Source of the DNA: Spinacia oleracea
Taxonomy: Eukaryota > Streptophyta > Magnoliopsida > Caryophyllales > Amaranthaceae
Assembly (NCBI RefSeq): GCF_020520425.1
Contig: NC_079490.1
Coordinates: forward strand, 40,494,723-40,558,722
Length of the DNA stretch: 64,000 bases
Direction: 5' to 3'
Below are positions 48,487 through 60,712 of this stretch, in pieces. The notes under the pieces are model-generated. The model was given only the letters and a program-made list of their open reading frames with translations, made no database searches and was not told the origin of the DNA. The first letter of the stretch is position 1. Each line of letters opens with the position of its first letter. Position numbers and translations under genes: made by a program.

Positions 48487-49592
48487 TGGGCCCAGTAAGC
48501 CAAACCAGTCCAATTCAGTTTGGATCTCTTCCACTTAACACCCCAATTTCCCAAATAACTCCCATGACTACACCCACCCAACCGACCCAATGCATGCAAC
48601 CCCGAGCAAGCCACGGGATCTTCAAGCCCAAACAAATTTTTAATCTCGCCTCCATAGCCAATCCAAATCAGTCCATATCATCCTTGCCGAAAAATCCAAA
48701 GCTAGCCATGCTTGACCCTAACTGGAATGCGACCATGACTGAGGAATATAATGTTATCATGTCTCAACATACTTGGGATCTTGTCCCGAGACCACCTGAG
48801 GGGATTAATATCATTGGTTGCATGTGGCTGTTTCGTCATAAGTACAGGGACAACAAGGTTTTTGAAAGACACAAGTCTAGACTTGTGGTGAATGGAACGC
48901 CTCAACAAGTCGATATGGATTGCGACAAAACTTTTAGTTCGGTGGTAAAATCGGCCACCATTCGCACTGTATTGAGTATTGCTTTGGGTAAGAATTGGCC
49001 TATTCATCAACTTGATGTGAAGAATGCATTTCTTCATGGGGATTTGAAAGAGACGGTATACATGCATCAACCACCCAAATTTGTTAACTGCACCACTCCC
49101 ACTCATGTATGTCTCCTTCGCAAGGCTCTATATGGTCTTAAACAGGCTCCTAGGGCATGTTACCAAAGATTTGCGACATTTATGCTCGGCATTGGATTTG
49201 TTTGTTCTAAAAGTGACACCTCCTTGTTTATCTATCGCCAAGGTAATGACACCGCTTATTTATTACTATATGTGGATGATATTGTACTAACAACTTCCTC
49301 TGATGATGTGAAAACAAAGATAATTGAGCTACTAAATTCCGAGTTCGCAATGACAAACTTGGGTAAATTAAGCTACTTCTTGGGGATCTCAGTCACTCGT
49401 ACCTCAAAAAGTATGTTCTTAGTCAACAAAAATATGCCGAAGAAATTATCCATCGAGCCAAAATGGACAATTGCAAGCCTATGTCTACGCCAGTGGACGT
49501 GCGAAGTCCAAGCTCAGCGCCATGCACTGACGACGACCCAGTCCTCGATCCATCTCTCTATAGGAGCCTCGCAGGTGCGCTCCAATATCTAA
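48402..49592 (+). pseudogene. Copia reverse transcriptase
   Basis: RVT_2-type reverse transcriptase: WNATMTEEYNVIMSQHTWDL, CMWLFRHKYRDNK, HQLDVKNAFLHGDLKETVYM, CLLRKALYGLKQAPRA and the catalytic LLLYVDDIVLT are all present. Homology leaves this frame near 49450 and continues in another, so a frameshift separates reverse transcriptase from RNase H. Confidence 0.92.
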
Positions 49593-50238
49593 CATATATT
49601 CCCTCGCCGGGATATTTCTTATGCAGTATAACAGTGTTTCCTATTCATGCATGCACCGTGAGAACCACATTTAAATCACTAAAACGCATCTTCCGGTATA
49701 TTAAGGGCACTCTTCATCTTGGATTACATCTTTATCCTTCTACACCCACCAGGTTGATCACCTGTACGGACGCCGATTGTGGCAGATATCTGGACACACG
49801 TGGCTTTAGTTTTGTGTATTGCGTATTTTTGGGTGATAATCTGATTTCCTGGTCTTCAAAACGGCAGGCTACACTCTCCCGTTCGAGTGCAGAGGCAGAA
49901 TATAGGGGCGTTGCGAATGTCGTTGCCGAAACATGCTGGTTACGGAACTTACTTGTGGAGCTACATTGTCCTCTATGTAAGGCCACACTAGTCTACTGTG
50001 ATAATATTTCTGCGGTTTATTTGTCTGTTAATCCAGTCCAACAACAACTAACAAAACACGTCAAATTGGATATTCATTTTGTGCGCGAAAAAGTGGCCCT
50101 AGGGTATATTCGGGTACTGCATGTCCCATGCGTTTATCAATATGCAAACATTTTTATCAAACGCCTACCGCGACAACTGTTCCTCGACTTCATATCTAGT
50201 ATGAGCGTCCATCCTCCTCCCACTCTGACTGCGGGGTG
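49463..50238 (+). pseudogene. Copia reverse transcriptase C-terminus and RNase H
   Basis: It contains YRSLAGALQYLT, TFKSLKRIFRYIKGTLHLGL, RLITCTDADCGRYLDTRG, LISWSSKRQATLSRSSAEAE and LVYCDNISAVYLSVNPV, the RNase H region of Copia elements. The frame runs almost to the 3' LTR at 50239. Confidence 0.9.
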
Positions 50239-50391
50239 TGATAGAATATGTATTTAATATTCTTTCCTATCCCCTGTAAAGATAGAATTTGTGTAATTAG
50301 TGTTCTCATATAATTAGGATTGTAGCATTGTACGCTTATAAATATCGATTAATGAAAATACCCAAATCAGGGAGAATTACACTATACAACA
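50239..50391 (+). repeat. 3' LTR of the outer Copia element
   Basis: 153 bp, preceded by the purine tract gcggggtg and followed by the target duplication aaatt. Confidence 0.92.
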
Positions 50392-50396
50392 AAATT

Positions 50397-50681
50397 TTCT
50401 TATTAATTTTAATAGTTTTCGTCATTAGTTAAGCTAATAAAATAAAGAAAAATAGGTAAAATATTTTACTTTTCCATAAATTCATTCATTTATTTTCCTA
50501 GTAATGTATTTTCTCCATTCCATAATAATGTCTCACTTTCTACTTTTCACGTTTATCAATGCGTATTTTATATCATTTCAACTCTAATTACACAAAATTA
50601 AAATTATATACAATTTTATATTTTTAAAGTACTTATTAAGATGAATCAAACAAGACCCTACATAAATATGTTTTTTTTTCT
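50397..50681. other. Spacer, continuation of the duplicated intergenic segment
   Basis: The first 50 or so bases continue the segment shared with 19785-20000. The rest is AT-rich without genes. Confidence 0.5.
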
Positions 50682-50948
50682 TACTTCCTCCATTTTTATT
50701 ATTATTGCACCATCTACATTGGGCACAAGAATTAAGAAAGGTGGTAAAAGGTGAGAGATTGACAAAAATACCCATGTGATTAAGTACAAGTTGTAGGTAA
50801 AGAACAAGTGGGGTTTAGTCCCCACCACCCATACAAGGATAAAAATGTCATTTCATGTAGGTAAACTTACTAAAATAGGAAATGGTGCAATTAATATGCA
50901 ACTTCCGAAAAAGGAAAATGATGCAATAATAAAAAAGTGGAGGAAGTA
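50682..50948. mobile_element. MITE with cttcctccattttt termini, copy 2
   Basis: The insert 50684-50946 (263 bp) is nearly identical to 7235-7497, in the same orientation, and is flanked by TA. It begins cttcctccatttttatt and ends aaaaaagtggaggaag. Confidence 0.88.
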
Positions 50949-52550
50949 TATGTTTAAAAAAAAATTAGAATATTTTTTAAAATTGTGAATGGTGTAAAAA
51001 ATATAAATTGGAATATTATTATGTAACAACGACGGAGTAGATACATAGAAAATGTTGTTTAATCATTTGAGTCGTCTTTGTTTTTTGTTGGAAAGAAGAA
51101 CAATGTATATGGACGCATTACAGAGGTTACTCATCAATATATTAACAATGGCTAGGAAATTATGATTCTCAAGTCTCAACTATTTAGACCATGTGTTGAG
51201 TGACGTGTCTTAAATTTAATAAATTTCACCATATAGGTAGAGTTTGTCTTTTATTTGTAGTCTTCTAATTATGGTGGAGTTAGTTTTAATATGTTTGATT
51301 TGTTACGTTGTTCACTCATAGTGGATTCATGTAAAATTGGTTCGCCCATAAAATTTTATGCTGGTCACAACAAAATTGTCAATTTTTCGAGTGTATTCAG
51401 ATGAATCAAGTGGAAATCATCATCGCGGCTACAAAAACGACCCTCTTCTTGAAAAGATAATATGTTCCAACATTGTATATGGGAAAGAAAATCTTTATTT
51501 AATTCAATTTGTCATGTATTTTTTAAATTAATATTTTTATTGTAGATATCATATGACTTTTTATTGATGAATTAATTTTCCTTTAAAAAAACAAATCTCA
51601 TGATCAACATGCAAAACCATACTAACGTCGGAATATTCTTCGCACATTCTAACTCATGGATATTAATTGAAAATAATATTGATCGAAAATAATGGGTTTT
51701 TGAGTGGCTCTCGATCTTTACATGAAAAATTACTTGATTATTTTTTTCAAGAGCTAACTCTGTCTATAATTGTGTGACATTTTCCATGACACTTCGTGAT
51801 CATCTTTTCAACATCTTTGTTGGCCCACACATCACACATGGGTAGACCAATACAGAGAAACACTCGCGGCTCATTACCTTTGGGATTTTTTGCGTATGTA
51901 GGTTGAGTACGTTCAAGTTATCTTAGCTTGTAGTGCGGTAATCTATTAATCATAGAGAGATTAATCAACATAAGTTGGTGGAGTTCTCACCTTGTGACTT
52001 GAAGGTTACAAGATCAAGCCCTATCAACTGCAAAAATACTTGAAAGTGGCTCAAGCAAAGACCTGTATAACTAGACTGTTTAAACTATTATTGTTGCCGG
52101 AAAGTTGAATGAAGTTGTACTGCTAATTAAGGCAGGTGATTAAATTGTCAAAGCTAGAAGAACAAGTGTAGATTATTTTCTTGTTTACTCCGAGTCCTTG
52201 AATGCCAAAAAGAAGTCATGCATGAATGCCAATTTATTCAGCAATCAACAAAAGATTAATAAAATAATAGTCTACGTTGCTACTGTATACCAAATATTAG
52301 TATGTATTTAGGGTCAATACAAGCTTTAAGTCAAGACTCAACTAAGGGTACGTACCTTACAGGATAGATAGCTAGTCCAATTATCACAACAGTTTTTACC
52401 ACCAAATTCATCACAAAAGTAAGTCAAGAACTTGCTAGTATTTGCTATGCCTAAAGCCTTATATATAATCAGCCACACAATTAAGTTGATGGTGTGACTT
52501 GTTCACACTTGTAAATAAGTTCAGCGTGTTTAAAACCACTAAAGAAGGTT
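50949..52550. other. AT-rich spacer with a possible SINE relic
   Basis: No gene is supported. At about 51970-52030, ataagttggtggagttctca followed by ggttacaagatcaagccc resembles the A and B boxes of a tRNA-derived SINE. I found no tail or target duplication, so this is weak. Confidence 0.3.
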
Positions 52551-52559
52551 AATGGCAGT

Positions 52560-53070
52560 TTTGTTGTAGGCCTGTAGGGTAGTTACTTTTATAGTTATAG
52601 GTTAGTTACTTTTACAGTTTTAGGCTAGATACTTTTATAGTTTTAGTTAAAGTACTTCTATAGTTTTATACTCCCTCTGTCCCAGAATACTCGCACCGGT
52701 TCGAGTCGACACGCTTGCCAATGCACAACTTTGACCACCAATATCTTTAACTATATATTATAAAAACTTATGAAATATTAATATTTTGAAAATATATGTC
52801 AAGATGAAGCTAACAATATATTATATGCTAACTTTTGTTTTCATATATACCAGAAATAAAATAGGGTCAAAGTGAATTATGTGAATAGTGCAAAAAGTCA
52901 AACCGGTGCGTGTATTCCGGGACGGAGGGAGTAATTTCATGGAAGGTACTTTTATAATTTTAGAGCAGGTATTTTATAGTTTTTAGGTCACATACTTTAA
53001 TAGTTTTATTTCAGATACTTCTATAGTTTTATAGTTTTAGGAAATGTACTTTTATAATTTTATTAAAATA
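52560..53070. repeat. Degenerate tandem repeat of about 24 bp interrupted by a MITE
   Basis: The motif tacttttatagttttaggt recurs with variation about five times at 52583-52670 and again about six times at 52932-53065. A Stowaway-like MITE (52671-52931) sits inside the array. Confidence 0.75.
52669..52933. mobile_element. Stowaway-like MITE
   Basis: The insert 52671-52931 (261 bp) begins ctccctctgtcccagaatac and ends gtattccgggacggagggag, with TA on both sides. It is non-coding. Confidence 0.88.
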
Positions 53071-53101
53071 AGAAAAATAACAGCGAATACAATGTACGAA
53101 A

Positions 53102-53432
53102 ATGATAAAGGTCGCAACATGCGACCTTTAAGCCGTGTCACAATGATGACATGACATGCTTATGTGTCATTATTTTAATTGGAAAATAAAATATTTAATT
53201 TATGTATCCTACTTTAAATGTTTCAAAAAAAACTAGGAAAATCTTAATATTCTAATTTATTTCCTTATTATATCGACTACCTTATTTACATATTTTCATG
53301 GTAAAAATATTGCATTGATAGTAAAAATATTATTATGACTCATAGCCTACGTGTCTCTTATATGTACCAATTAAACTACGACACGTAAGATTGCGACAAC
53401 TAAATGTTGTCACAACTTGCGACCTTTATCAT
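53102..53432. mobile_element. MITE-like element with atgataaaggtcgcaa termini
   Basis: Exact inverted ends, atgataaaggtcgcaa at 53102-53117 and ttgcgacctttatcat at 53417-53432, enclose an AT-rich core. The left end also forms its own hairpin (aaggtcgcaacatgcgacctt). No clear target duplication is seen, so the superfamily is open. Confidence 0.65.
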
Positions 53433-54305
53433 CACCCTACAATGTATAACTAACACCAGCGTAGAAAATCAAGTAACACCCGTCAATAACCTTTCCATCG
53501 AACAGGCCGGCCTGAGGCCGGAAATGACCCGACACGGGCACGGAAAAAGTATGGCCCGACACTTTCAAGGTGCATACTTTAACGTTTATGTAATCTCGAA
53601 GTCATGACAAGTTTCCATCTCACACTATGTAAGATTGTAAGGTACCGACAGCTTTGTGAAACGAACATATTCCCAAGTTAAAAGGGAAAGAAGGCTCAAC
53701 TTCCCTTTCACATGGTTCCCTGCACTTGTCGTATGTTTAATTTTCTTCTCACTTTCTCAGCTCACTGTACATATAGTAACTTTCTTGTTTATCATGTGCA
53801 TATAGAAATTTCCATCAGTCAGTTACTAAGGTGATTTCCCGAGTAATTAAGGTGAAGTTGTTACTAAGGTGATTTCCATCAGTCAGTCAGTTACTAAGCA
53901 TATAGAAATGAGTTTGTGACTCTCTTTTGCTTTTAGCCTCGAATAAGTTGGTCTAAGTTCCACAACTCGTGGAAATTGAATATGACGAAGAATTGCAATT
54001 TGTAAAAGAAAATAATAACACATTGAACAAGACTTTTATAAACAACGAATTTTCTATCATTTTATTTATTGACCATCAATTTTTTCCTTGTTTTTTCCTG
54101 TTACTTTCTTTTTCTTCGTTGTTTCTTTTGTCTCAAGCTATTGAATTATTTTTAATGACTTCTCTTTCTTCCTTGAATAAATTTTCTTAGTTCTTCCTGA
54201 GATTTTCACTTGAAGTTTAATGGAATTCACATAATAATTAACAAGTCCAACTTTAATAGTGACAACATTTCTTTCCTCGGTACGTAAGTTAAAAGTTCTG
54301 TGAAG
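53433..54305. other. Spacer
   Basis: No gene is supported. A short local duplication, aaggtgatttcc (about 53829 and 53868), with nearby catcagtcag repeats, is the only structure noted. ORFs here lack recognisable content. Confidence 0.35.
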
Positions 54306-54580
54306 TTCCACTACAAGAATTTGTATCTTTAACGACAACCTAATTATGACGGGTCAAAAATTCCGTCGCAAAACCTTTTTGCGACGGGGCTAACAACCAA
54401 ACAAAGACGGGAACAACCATCGCAAATGTCTTTTACGACGGGTTAACGACGAGATTTTCCATTAACGGCGGCCCCCTTGTATGACGGGTTCGCGACAGGA
54501 AATCCCGTCATTAATCAACGATTATTGACCTTTAGCGACGAGATTTCTCGTCGTTAATGGCACAACTTTTTGTAGTGTTC
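54306..54580. mobile_element. CACTA-type (CMC) MITE
   Basis: The insert 54309-54577 (269 bp) starts cactacaagaatttg and ends caactttttgtagtg. It is flanked by the 3-bp duplication ttc (54306-54308, 54578-54580). CACTA ends with a 3-bp duplication identify the En/Spm (CACTA) group. The interior repeats gacggg and gcgacg motifs. It is non-coding. Confidence 0.9.
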
Positions 54581-54862
54581 GTCGACTAAAGACGACTAAT
54601 AAAATACATAAGATCTGATCCGTTAGATTTAGTTATATATAAAATATGAACCATTCAAATAAGAAAAAGAAAAACATATTCTAAAGGGTTGTTTGCCTAC
54701 CATTCTAAATGTCTAGGAGGGTAAAAATTTTAAGGGAAATTCTCTTTGGTAGCATCATACTTTTTTAAATTCTCATTGGTAACAAAATATTTACCACTTT
54801 CTCTAAAATAGCATTAACAATGTGCGCAGTGGACGAGCAAAAAACGTTTCGTTGCTGCCTAC
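54581..54862. other. Spacer upstream of the leucine-rich-repeat relic
   Basis: AT-rich; nothing recognised. Confidence 0.3.
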
Positions 54863-56095
54863 AATCAGGCAACTTCATTTTGCTTGCCAACCTTGCCTAT
54901 CCTAAAATTCTTGACCCTCAGTAACCTCAAAGAGTTAACAGGTTTTATACCACCTGAAATAGGTAATTAGATCATGTGCATCCTTGACCTTCGGTCAAAA
55001 GAAAAATAATTTCTGTCTCATCCTTCTCCTTCTTCCACCTAATCTTCCACTAACTTGACATACCATTTACTTAAATTTCTCTTTTTTCTTCTACAATCTT
55101 GACTCAAGGTCATTAATTTTTCTTACCCACTTTTTCTACTTTTACATATACTCCACTTTAAATTCACCTTAAACACAATTATTAATTTTAACAAACAAAT
55201 AAATATGAAATTAAATGGCATTGTAAAAAACTTATCCTGAAAATTGTATATATGTGACATTGTAAAAAACTTATCATGAAAATTTTCTAAAAAAAAAAGA
55301 TGCATTGCATGCGTGGCAGCACATGAGCCCCCCCCCCCCCAAAAAAAATGCATTGCATGCATGCATACAGTACAAAATGATTTTAGCCAATATTAGCCTA
55401 AAATAATACTCCGTGTGCAAACAGGTAACAACTATTGCCTAGGCTTCATGCAAGTTGCGCTTTATTTGGCCCCACATCTCTTTTTAATTAACTTGACCTT
55501 GGGTCACATATACGACCCGGGTCAAGTTAATAAAATTTTGACCCTTGCACACTGTCAACATTATAGTCATTTTGTCTTGTCAATTATCACTTGACCTAAG
55601 CAACATGTTAAGGTTGTGTATGCTCTTAAGTTGTCTCATTTGACCAACCTTTCCTTAAAAGCTAATAAGATAAGTGGTTCGGTATCCTCTTCTCTTAATG
55701 GTTTACATAAGTTAAAATAAGCTCTACCTTAACCAAAATAACCTCCCTGGCACCATACCCAACTCTGTTTTTCAATCACTAATATTGACTCTTGAATTTG
55801 GTCTTTTGATTGTTGATATGATTTTACATACTAGACTTAATCTTCATGATAACATTCTATCGAGTATGATTCCTTACAACATTGGCAAATTAAAGAGTCT
55901 TACCTATTAGGATTTTGTTGTATTTGTGGAAACATACTTAATTGATTCTATTGGTAACTCTCCCATTTAAGTTATTTGACCCTCGAATATAATAATGTCA
56001 TCGGACCAATCTTTTCTTCAATAGGCTGCTTGTTTCTACGCAAGTTTTAGATCTGGCTAACAATGAATTGAGTAGTGTTTTACCAGACCCCAAAC
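54863..56095 (+). pseudogene. Relic of a leucine-rich-repeat gene (receptor-like protein or kinase)
   Basis: Short in-frame patches on + read as leucine-rich repeats: LKELTGFIPPEIGN (about 54930-54970), LSHLTNLSLKANKISGSVSS (about 55635-55695), LYLNQNNLPGTIPNSVF (about 55723-55775), LNLHDNILSS ... IPYNIGKLKSLTY (about 55835-55905) and LDLANNELSS (about 56047-56077). The IP.. and N.L.G spacing is the plant extracellular repeat type. Stops and frame changes separate every patch. About 600 bases of unrelated AT-rich sequence (54970-55570) separate the first patch from the others and may be an insertion. No kinase domain or signal peptide is visible. Confidence 0.7.
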
Positions 56096-56503
56096 ATAAG
56101 TGTGATTAATCATAACTTATCTTGAACTTGTCTTAGCTTGAGTTCCCAATTTTATTCGTCTCCCTTCCCCAGGATGATTTATAAGTTACTGATTCATTAT
56201 GCGTTTGCTGAAAACTCATTCATTCATTCACATAGTATTTTCTTTTCAATTTCTGTATTTAGGGTCGAAGATAGATATGTTTAAGGTGACTAATATCTTA
56301 GATTTAGCTACTGCAAGTGCACTTCTCAGAATATTATCAAGACATGGGTAGTGAATAGTGATCAATGAGGAAACTTATGAGGTAATTTAACACTTAGACT
56401 CCATTTCTTATCTTGTCATATATTTGGGAATTGTACAATCACTTAATGTAATTTGAGTGGGTGAATGTTTGTAGCTCAATTGGAGGGAGTATATACTATA
56501 TAC
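56096..56503. other. Spacer downstream of the leucine-rich-repeat relic
   Basis: No gene is supported. A short ggagggagtata at about 56482 may be a broken MITE end lying beside the complete one that follows. Confidence 0.35.
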
Positions 56504-56790
56504 TACTCCCTCCGTATTTATTTAAGAGATACAATTGGTCGGACACGGGTATTAAGAAAAATAATTAAATAAAATAAAATAATAAACAAGTGGAGTTGGT
56601 TAGATATTTTAATAAGTAAAACAAATGGGGACCATGTCATTTTAAGGGATGGAGGGGTGGGGGTGGGGTGTAGATAGATTATTTAATTAGATGGTGGGGT
56701 TTATAAGTTATTAAAAATGGCAAGTGTATCTCTTAAATAAATACGGCCGGAAAAGACAAGTGTATCCCTTAAATAAATACAGAGGGAGTA
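56504..56790. mobile_element. Stowaway-like MITE
   Basis: The insert 56506-56788 (283 bp) begins ctccctccgtatttatttaa and ends ttaaataaatacagagggag, flanked by TA. It is non-coding. A second, inner copy of the aaataaatacgg motif occurs near 56737. Confidence 0.87.
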
Positions 56791-57994
56791 ATACATAGTA
56801 TATGGTAGAGCTAAAATTTTCTTACACTTGATGTTTAGATATAGGAGCTTTATTTTGTCTTATTTACATGCTATTTTATATGTTAATGTTCTTGGATTTT
56901 GTTTGTTGTCAAATTTTTTCAGCCCCGTTTTCAAATTTGCAAATGGGTTTGTTTAGAAATGCAATTCCTTAAATTCCCATGAGTAATTATATAGAAGTAT
57001 GTAGTAATTGTATTTTTTAAGTTGGTTTGTCTTATGGAAGTTTTAATCTGTTTATTATAGTACTCATGCCCGTTTTATATGTTCTATACTTATAAGTCCT
57101 CTTAGAGCTTGGTATAAGCGGAAAGAAGATGAAAGCTCACCTTTCTTTTGTGTAACCTTTTTCTTGAGAGTTTGAGAACTTGATAGTTGATGTACAGGAA
57201 ATTGGAAATTGGCATGGAAATAGTACGTGGTTTCTTGGTATTTGAGTCCGTAATACTTCTTTTGCATCTTTCCCTGTCATTGTATTTCAAAGTAAGATCC
57301 TCTATTTGTTCAGGGAAATTGTGTGAACAATCTGAGTAAGCTAGTTCTATTTTGTTGTGGTGTAAAACTAAATACTTTCTAAACTCTTCCATGTCATACA
57401 TGTTGACATGTACTAAGTTATTATTTTATACACTAATCATTTATGACTAATTTGACATTTTCCTGTCTATCATTAATACGGTTTACGAATTAGTTCGAGT
57501 TATGTTTTATTAAACCAAACCCAAATCATAAACCGTGTTTAGCTTAAATAATTAACCAAATCGTGGTTTGATCCGGTTTAAACCAAACTATGAACAACGC
57601 ATGCAACCCCGCCTAATAGTATGGCCGTTTAGTAGTAGATGAGTGACAAACTTGAAATGTCATTTGGTCTGAGTAAGTTGTCAAACAATATTTTAGAAAA
57701 ACTAATTGTTGGAACGCGCACTAGTACAATCCCCAAGTTATCAAAATCAACTATCAAACGAACTACTTAAATTATAAAGTAGGTTAACATAAAGCAGGTT
57801 GACATAAGGCACATTAGCAATAATTTGTTATTTAAAAATCAGAACGAAATGCAACATACCAAATTAGTATGCACATGCGATGCACATCAGTTTGCAGACC
57901 GATGTGCATAACAATATACTTCGTAGATTAGAAGAACATGTAAAGAAGCAGAACATGAATTAGCTGAATTTTGTTCTCTTTCTTTTGTTGATCT
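56791..57994. other. Spacer
   Basis: No gene is supported. The ORFs on - at 57064-57401 overlap each other in two frames and match no family that I recognise. Confidence 0.35.
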
Positions 57995-60712
57995 GTTTCT
58001 GTAATACCCCGAATTTTAAAAACTCGATTAATTATGCTTAATTATTTTTATTTAGCTTAAAATCGTTTTAAATCCTAAATTTGAACTTTATTTAAATTTA
58101 ACGAAGCTTTATTTCGTTTGGAATTTTAATATTATTACACGATTTATTTTTCAGATTATATAATTTAATTTTATATTTACGAGCTTAACGACGTTTTTAA
58201 ATCTTAATTATTTTCGGATTCTTAATAATTTCGGAACGTTCTCGTTTTATTCGTAAACTAAATTTATTTTTCGTTAACAATATTTTTATAAAGAATTATT
58301 TGAAACTTGATTTTAATTAAACATTACTATTCTAATTAATTTCCTAAAATAGCACCAAATTTTCAGACATTTGCCTAACTAAGGAAAATTACTAAAATGC
58401 CCTTGAAGAGCAAAATTCCATTTCTCATCTCTTCCTCCACTACACGTATGTTTTTACTCCCATTCCCTCAAATAAGTCTTGGTTCATTACTTGCTCCCCC
58501 AGGGGTGATCCTTCTTCTTCACTCTTCTTAGTTTTATAATCAGACACAAATTGCCATCTTGTTTATCAACCAAAATCAATCAATCGAGCTGAAAATCATC
58601 CCCCTTGTTCCTCCTTGTTCGAACCAACAAACACCCCCCACCATTGCCCACCGCAACCACCACCGTCCACCACTACCACCTCCGTCCAACCACCCATACT
58701 CGACCACCTAACACCACCCTAACATCCGTCGGCCACCGCAGCACCCCCACCAAACTCCCCTGCCCCTCTCATCCCACGCTACTCCCTACTCCTCTCTTCT
58801 CTCCTTCGCCGAGCCACCAGGGCCACAACCACCACACCACCATCACCACCGGCAACCACGTCCACCAGAACCACCACCACGCCTCACCGTACTCCCCCTG
58901 CTCTCTCCTCGGCCGAACTCCCCTACCCTCCCCTGTTCTCTTTCCTTTTCCTGCTCGCAACACCCCCCCACGCCACAAACCACCACACTCCGGCCACCTC
59001 ACCACTCTCCAAACCCACCGCCACCCCTCAATCCCGTCGAACCGTTACCTCCCTCCGCCCAGCACCAATCGAAAAACACCCCCCTCGATCTCCTATGTTT
59101 CATCGGTTCGCAACCCCTATCCCCCTTCCCCGTGCCCTGCCGCCGCGAACCACAACCACCTTCGCCTACGGCGCAACCCCTATGCGCCGCCCAGCCAGCC
59201 GCCACCTCCCTTCCTCCCTCCTCTTCCCTCCTCCTCGTCCATCTCCTCTCCCTCCTCCCTGTTCGTGCCCTTTCCAGAAAACCCAAACCAGTTTCATTTG
59301 AAACTTTGGTTTGTTTTCTTAAAACCGTAAATTGAGTTGGGCCAAAATCATAATCATTTGGGCTTTGGGTAAGACCAATCTAAATATTCAGAAATTTCAT
59401 AGTATTTACGTTTTAATAAATTGTTTTTACGATCCAATTAATTACTAATAAATTATTTATTATTTTCAGGTTTTATTATCGATCTTATAAGAATAAAATT
59501 CTAGTTCTATTTATCAAAATGAAATTTAAATATTATTTACATAAAAATCGATTTATAAAATATACATGATTTTCGATTTAAAATTCGATTAATAATAATA
59601 TTTTCATTAAATTTCGAAATTATACTTTTTATTAAAATTCGTTAATTATAAATTCATTACTTATAAAAATTCATTATTTATAAAATATCGATTTTAGATT
59701 ATTTATCGTTGTAGTACTAATTCAATAAATTAATATTTTGAAAGAAATTGGACTCAGAGCTCAGGAAGAACGATCCATCAAACAGGAAGGGTGAAACTAC
59801 GGTTGAGGTAACGGCTATTGCTAGTACCCGCAATCCCCTTGTAAATATGATTTATGAAATTATGACGTTATGATTGAATTTATGAATTAAATGTTTTGAT
59901 GTGTTTTATGGATTGTGGGATGAAATATGGTTTGATTGAATTGTTTCCTATAATATGATTTGATTGAGTTTTCTCATAAAATGATGTTTATGCAATGCTA
60001 TGAAAGAAATGATATTTTTATTGATCCCAGGATCTAAATGATGTTTATGAGAAACCATGAACGAATTGATGTTTTATGGATCCCAGGATCTAAATGATGT
60101 TTTATGATCTAAAAAGAGTTATGTTATTTCAACCGAAATACAAAAGCCAAGGCTTAGTAAAATTACATAAAACATGATAAATGAAAGTGAAAGACCTGGT
60201 TTGTCTGGCGGTATATAAACTACCATCTTCCTATCTATCGGTCATGCATGCACCACGGACTCCTGTCCACCCATGGATTACGAGCCCAGGCTCCCATGGT
60301 TATGAGCCCAGGCTCAGGGCCCAGGCCCAATGTTATAGTTCGATGATGAGCCCAGGCTCTTATGGGCCCAGGCCTAGTGGAGAATTCCTTCACGGTTTGT
60401 TTAAAGTACTGCGGGGAACGATGGAAACGAGTAGTGACGAGGAATTTCACCTTAGTATTAATCACCTAGCTTATGCTTAATGTTTTAATAGTTTAAATAA
60501 AGACTTTTAGTAGGTTATGTACTTTTTACTTTGAAAATATAAAGGATTATTATGTTAATTTTGGAGTTTTAAAAGCTTAATTATGATCGATGGTTGCCTT
60601 GTAATTCCCAAGAGGGAGTTACGGCAGGTAATGTCCCGACCAAATTAGGTTAATTCCGCTGCTAATTATTCCTTATTAATAAGTGATTTAGAGGTCGGGG
60701 TGTTACAGTTTC
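57995..60712 (+). mobile_element. Solo LTR of a long-LTR Gypsy-like element
   Basis: The segment 58000-60707 (2708 bp) begins TGTAATACCCCG and ends GGGGTGTTACA. It is flanked by the 5-bp duplication gtttc (57995-57999, 60708-60712). It has no gag or pol, no primer site and no second LTR, so it is best read as a solo LTR left by recombination. The termini and length remind me of Tekay/Del-type chromovirus LTRs. A strongly C-rich stretch (about 58600-59300) gives a long proline-rich ORF on +, and gagcccaggctc is repeated at about 60279-60360. Orientation is assumed from the TG start and C-rich leader. Confidence 0.85.

Noticed and set aside
51970-52030. A tRNA-like A/B box pair
   Set aside because: No full cloverleaf can be drawn, and no SINE tail or target duplication is visible; mentioned only as a weak possibility.
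57064-57401. Two overlapping ORFs on - (67 and 99 residues)
   Set aside because: No recognisable domain, and two frames are open in the same AT-rich stretch; there is no splice or promoter support.
58605-59330. 241-residue proline-rich ORF resembling an extensin-like protein
   Set aside because: It lies wholly inside a solo LTR, has no signal peptide or regular SPPPP repeats, and follows from the C-rich base composition.
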